Assembly (NCBI GenBank): GCA_003241175.1
Contig: QFOI01000117.1
Span: 1-9,186 of the forward strand
Source: Pseudopedobacter saltans
GTDB lineage: Bacteria; Bacteroidota; Bacteroidia; Chitinophagales; Chitinophagaceae
Length of the DNA: 9,186 bases
Reading direction: 5' to 3'
Shown here: positions 6,282 to 9,186 of the stretch, in pieces
How the letters are laid out: each line of letters begins with the position of its first letter
Numbering within the stretch: position 1 is the stretch's first letter
Translations under genes and position numbers: made by a program
Notes under the pieces: generated by a model
Told to the model about the DNA's origin: nothing
Databases searched by the model: none
Seen by the model: only the letters and a program-made list of their open reading frames with translations

Positions 6282-7268
6282 GTGAAAAAGAATATCTCAT
6301 TACTTGCTTGCTGTTTCATTTTCATTTCATATGTGTATGCACAGAAGAAAGACAGTATTTTCCATGCTAAATATGATGTTTATATATTTCAAGGAGATTC
6401 TTTAAAAAACCTAGGATTACTGGATAAATCTGTCGTTCCTTACACCTCCGCTATGGAACTATACAAAAAAACTTATCCCAAAACGCATTTTTGTAATGAA
6501 GCATACAAACTTGCTCAGGTTTATGGACTCTTGAACAACTTTGATTCGACGGATAAATATCTTAGGTTTTCTACATTTTACGATACTTCATCATTCAAGT
6601 TCGACACGTCGTTTTATCAATTCAGCCCATCGCAAAAGCGCAAACTGAAAGATAATATTGTTTACATCAATAAAACAATTAAGCAAGAATGGAAAACTGA
6701 AATACTAGATTTTGACCTTCCAAAGATTGCCAATAACCTTACATTACATCTTACTGAACAATTAGATTCGTTACAACAGGAAGATCAGAAATATAGACTT
6801 TTGTATCAGCATATGGATAATAAAGCGGATGCTACTTTTTTAAAAAAGGCTATAGAAACGGATTCTTCTAATGTTAGGTTCGCAAAAAAAATTATTAGCC
6901 AATATGGATGGCCATCATCGGCAATGATTGATGTGAAAGTTAAGTCCGCATTGTTTTTAGTATTTCAGCATGCATCTGAGAAAACGCAGTCTGAATACTA
7001 TTCCGTATTGAAACAGGCTTATGAAGAAGGAAAACTAGCACCTCCAGATTTTGCACTATTTGAAGACAGGGTTTCTACTTTTAAAAACGGTTATCAAATT
7101 TATGGAAGTCAAATTGAAGTTGACATAAATGGAAAGAAAAGAATTTATCCAATAAAAGACGAAAAAACAGTCGATGAGAGGCGTAAAAAGATGTGGTTAC
7201 CACCTTTAGAAGATTATGCAAAAGAAATGAATATTGAATATAAAAAAGCAGATAAATTATCTCCCTAA
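6282..7268 (+). CDS. Exported protein with a DUF6624-like C-terminal region
   Basis: This is a predicted periplasmic or secreted protein of 328 residues, starting at a GTG. The N-terminus MKKNISLLACCFIFISYVYA is a clear Sec signal, with cleavage likely after Ala20. Residues about 30-100 resemble a helical-repeat segment (GDSLKNLGLLDKSVVPYTSAMELYK, then NEAYKLAQVYGLLNNFDSTDKYL). From about 158 to 315 the pattern matches what I recall of the DUF6624 family: QQEDQKYRLLYQ, a YGWPS turn, ALFLVFQHASEKTQSEYY, FALFEDRVSTFKNGYQIYGSQ, and an ending with TVDERRKKMWLPPLEDYAKEM. No function is established for that family to my knowledge. No catalytic motif of a known enzyme class is apparent, although the conserved His, Glu-Asp-Arg and Tyr-Gly-Ser/Thr-Gln positions are suggestive. 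The gene is the second in the rightward run. The DUF name is from memory of the pattern, not a search. Confidence 0.8.
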   Translation: MKKNISLLACCFIFISYVYAQKKDSIFHAKYDVYIFQGDSLKNLGLLDKSVVPYTSAMELYKKTYPKTHFCNEAYKLAQVYGLLNNFDSTDKYLRFSTFYDTSSFKFDTSFYQFSPSQKRKLKDNIVYINKTIKQEWKTEILDFDLPKIANNLTLHLTEQLDSLQQEDQKYRLLYQHMDNKADATFLKKAIETDSSNVRFAKKIISQYGWPSSAMIDVKVKSALFLVFQHASEKTQSEYYSVLKQAYEEGKLAPPDFALFEDRVSTFKNGYQIYGSQIEVDINGKKRIYPIKDEKTVDERRKKMWLPPLEDYAKEMNIEYKKADKLSP

Positions 7269-7361
7269 ATATTGACCAAATGACTAAAATGAACAGACGT
7301 TCTAATATTTCCGTATCTTGTTATTGTAAATACCTACTTCAGATCATCTAAAACTTCAATT

Positions 7362-7709
7362 ATGAAAACCATGCTTTTGTTGATTTCTATTCTTGTGCTT
7401 TCTTCTTTTAAATTAGTTGAAAAGCATACACCCATTTACTATTTCTGTACATCTCGAACCTTGAGTACAAATAAAGATGGCAAAATAATAGTACTGCTTA
7501 CCAAAATAAAAAAAACGGAACAGGGAGAGGATTATATCGATATGCAAACCTCTAAATGGAGCCATTTTGTCAACAAGAAAAATGTATTGAAATGTACAAG
7601 TGATTTGAATTTGTATAAGGATAGTTTACAAGCCAAAGATGTTTTCAACAAAATAAACAGGGAGTTTAGCGACACCTCCAAGTACCAAACAACCTTTGTA
7701 GAATTGTAG
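7362..7709 (+). CDS. Small exported protein of unknown function
   Basis: I do not recognise this 115-residue protein. The first roughly 20 residues (MKTMLLLISILVLSSF) form a Sec-type signal or membrane anchor without a lipobox cysteine. The remainder is basic and mixed in character, with two cysteines (in YYFCTS and LKCTS) that could form a disulfide after export. The gene lies 93 bases after the preceding gene, long enough for a separate promoter, and 19 bases before the next, so it is most likely cotranscribed with the genes to its right. The ATG at 7362 directly starts the signal sequence and is the only reasonable start. Coding is supported by the open frame, the export signal and the tight spacing. 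Confidence 0.75.
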   Translation: MKTMLLLISILVLSSFKLVEKHTPIYYFCTSRTLSTNKDGKIIVLLTKIKKTEQGEDYIDMQTSKWSHFVNKKNVLKCTSDLNLYKDSLQAKDVFNKINREFSDTSKYQTTFVEL

Positions 7710-7728
7710 AAATATCTATCTTGCTGTC

Positions 7729-8640
7729 ATGAAACAACCATTTTTTGTAGCTGCGGCCATTTTGTTTTTTAGTTCAATTGCCAAGTTGGGCTACGCACAG
7801 GAAAAACTGAAAGAAGGCCATTTACAATATGCCATATCAATAGAGGACAAGGTCTTGAAAAAATATATGGACAATATCAAGCAGGGAAAAGGAAAACCCA
7901 TGGAAGCCATGAAGAATGCGGCCAATGGTATGAGCCCTGCGGAAATTGACTACTTAAAAAAGATCACGAAAGATAATCCTGAGATGGGGCTTTCGCTAAT
8001 ATTGCTGCCATATCTTGGTAATAGCATAAACCTCAAAGGGGAAAAAACGCTTGGTGAATGCAAAGCCATTACTTATGAACTACAAAATCTTTGGGATCAA
8101 ACAGAAAACAAAGGTGTAAACTATATAGAATCAACGGTTGATCCTTCCAATAATTTGTCATTTACCTATGACAAAAGCTATAAAGTGGATGATCCGATGA
8201 CTATTGGTGCCAATAATTTCGATAAAGTTGAAACAAGCGAGCATGTCAAAGTTTTAGATTTCGATACACATAAGACTGTGTACAAAAGAAAATCGTCAAC
8301 TTCTCATAAAGTCCCTTACAAACTAGAAGTTTACACAACTCCTTTTATTTCCAATGCGGTCAATTTTTCTCATCCTTATTATTCCGATGAGAAGGACGGT
8401 ATTGTAAAGATCAATGCCTACTTGACCGAAGGAGCAGCTCCTATGGTGTATCAGCTAGTGAAATATGACAAAAACAAAGTCACGGCTGCCGAGTTAACAC
8501 CAAAAACCTCTACGAAACAATACAGTACCAAAACAGAAACAGATAAAGTGACACTTGGATTTAATGTGTTGGGTATCATGCTAAATACTGGTGGAGAAGG
8601 TTCCTCAGGTACCAAAGAAGACGATGACAATGAAGATTAA
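7729..8640 (+). CDS. Exported protein, loosely GLPGLI/DUF4412-like, with acidic tail
   Basis: This predicted periplasmic or envelope protein has 303 residues. A Sec signal covers residues 1-23 (cleavage after GYA). Mature residues begin with an EGHLQYAISIED strand like the opening of GLPGLI/DUF4412 proteins. An insert rich in Lys, Met and Asn (about 41-85) follows. The middle part (about 98-190) and the later YKLEVYTTPFI and GIVKINAYLTEGAAPMVYQLVKYD segments loosely follow the order of that family: a binding-strand core, then a processed-cargo-like strand and a closing strand pair. The C-terminus ends in a run of acidic residues (KEDDDNED). The resemblance is by pattern only and may be wrong. 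It sits 19 bases after the small exported-protein gene and 27 bases before the lipoprotein gene, suggesting cotranscription. No catalytic motif is visible. Confidence 0.75.
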   Translation: MKQPFFVAAAILFFSSIAKLGYAQEKLKEGHLQYAISIEDKVLKKYMDNIKQGKGKPMEAMKNAANGMSPAEIDYLKKITKDNPEMGLSLILLPYLGNSINLKGEKTLGECKAITYELQNLWDQTENKGVNYIESTVDPSNNLSFTYDKSYKVDDPMTIGANNFDKVETSEHVKVLDFDTHKTVYKRKSSTSHKVPYKLEVYTTPFISNAVNFSHPYYSDEKDGIVKINAYLTEGAAPMVYQLVKYDKNKVTAAELTPKTSTKQYSTKTETDKVTLGFNVLGIMLNTGGEGSSGTKEDDDNED

Positions 8641-8667
8641 TTTTTTTAAATAAAACTCAATAGACTT

Positions 8668-9045
8668 ATGCGAAAATATTATAGTGTATTATTAATCGTT
8701 ATTGTTTTTGTACTTTTTGGATGCAGCGGTTCTGATGTCTATAGAGGCAACTGGAAAGCGTTGACATTAAATGGAGAAAAAGCAGAACTTACTTTTGAAC
8801 CCAAAAAGCTGACAATTCGTGATAGTGCCAATACAAGAACAATAGAATACACGCAAAATTCTGTTGAAATTAAAAATGCTGTCAAAAGTTATGGGATAAA
8901 CTTAAAAGACAGTCGTAGGTATAAACTTTATTTCCCTAATGCAAAAGATTTAAATGTGGGAGTAATAACGGATGAAAATGGCAATATAATTTACACAATT
9001 GGCAGAAAGGATTTTGTTTCGTTTGAAGATATCAATAAATTGTAA
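8668..9045 (+). CDS. Small lipoprotein of unknown function
   Basis: This 125-residue protein has a lipoprotein signal (LLIVIVFVLFGC) with the lipidated Cys19 followed by SGSD. The mature part is short and looks rich in beta-strands (GNWKALTLNGEKAELTFEP, KKLTIRDSANTRTIEYTQN, RYKLYFPN, GVITDENGNIIYTIGRKDF), which suggests a compact barrel or sandwich. I do not recognise the family. It is the last gene of the rightward run, 27 bases after the acidic-tailed exported protein, and no clear terminator follows before the repeat at the right edge. It probably acts at the envelope, perhaps alongside its exported neighbours; that is inference from the shared export signals and spacing. Confidence 0.75.
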   Translation: MRKYYSVLLIVIVFVLFGCSGSDVYRGNWKALTLNGEKAELTFEPKKLTIRDSANTRTIEYTQNSVEIKNAVKSYGINLKDSRRYKLYFPNAKDLNVGVITDENGNIIYTIGRKDFVSFEDINKL

Positions 9046-9105
9046 AAACATATATTCTGACACCTGTTGTGCATTTAGAGAATTTTTTCATTAATTCAGT
9101 ACTTA

Positions 9106-9186
9106 GATTGCTTCACTTCGTTCGCTATGACGTTTGACTGCTATCGCATTTCAACAAAAATGTCCGTCATTGCGAGGAAGAATGAC
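9106..9186. repeat. Part of a dispersed inverted repeat, cut by the window edge
   Basis: GATTGCTTCACTTCGTTCGC followed by TATGACG (9106-9132) is the left arm of a repeat type common in many bacterial genomes. CGTCATTGCGAGGAAGAATG starts the right arm at 9165. TCGCTATGACG (9122-9132) pairs with CGTCATTGCGA (9165-9175) with one mismatch, around a loop of about 32 bases. The outer part of the left arm would pair with sequence just outside the window. It is non-coding and lies after the last gene. Confidence 0.75.

Noticed and set aside
7266..7315. AAATATT / AATATTT inverted repeat between the DUF6624-like gene and the next gene
   Set aside because: AT-only 7-base arms around a loop of about 30 bases with no T-run; unlikely to be a terminator.
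7290..7352. 20-codon plus-strand frame starting at an ATG in the gap before the small exported-protein gene
   Set aside because: Very short, no signal or motif, and no supporting context.

Overview
The window looks like chromosomal DNA from a Bacteroidota member, probably a Sphingobacteriaceae-type organism. It is AT-rich. It carries an ECF sigma factor followed by a FecR-type anti-sigma factor with a DUF4974-like end, which is the usual order in that phylum. Clear Shine-Dalgarno sequences are rare, and two upstream regions contain TAnnTTTG boxes, the -7 element known for the Bacteroidota primary sigma factor. There are no tRNA or rRNA genes, CRISPR arrays, transposases or phage genes that I can see.

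Layout. Positions 1-1710 (minus strand) hold a cell-surface-signalling pair: the ECF sigma factor (1108-1710) and the FecR-like anti-sigma factor (1-1050, its last residues beyond the left edge). The outer-membrane receptor that normally completes the unit would lie outside the window. Positions 1812-3153 (minus) hold rpiA, ribose-5-phosphate isomerase, with a HAD phosphatase-like gene 4 bases downstream. Positions 3284-3934 (minus) hold phosphatidylserine decarboxylase, which ends at a hairpin terminator built from degenerate 7-base repeats. About 420 bases without a gene separate it from the rightward genes.

Positions 4356-5747 (plus) encode a lipoprotein form of a family I.5 (Geobacillus/Staphylococcus-type) lipase, closed by a textbook terminator. 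After that comes a rightward run from 5841 to 9045: a DoxX-like membrane protein, a periplasmic protein with a DUF6624-like C-terminal half, a small exported protein, a larger exported protein that loosely resembles the GLPGLI/DUF4412 type, and a small lipoprotein. The last four all carry export signals, have no recognised enzymatic motif, and are separated by short gaps. The right edge cuts through one half of an inverted repeat of a type that is dispersed in many bacterial genomes.

How the genes fit together. The left and middle parts are housekeeping (pentose phosphate interconversion, phosphatidylethanolamine synthesis) plus an envelope-signalling unit. The right part concerns the cell envelope: an anchored lipase and a string of exported proteins of unknown role. 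I see no complete novel system. The most distinctive items are the anchored lipase with an intact zinc site but altered calcium site, the HAD protein whose second catalytic aspartate is asparagine, the heptamer-repeat terminator, and the exported-protein cluster. For rpiA, psd and the DoxX gene I chose starts downstream of the longest possible reading frame.
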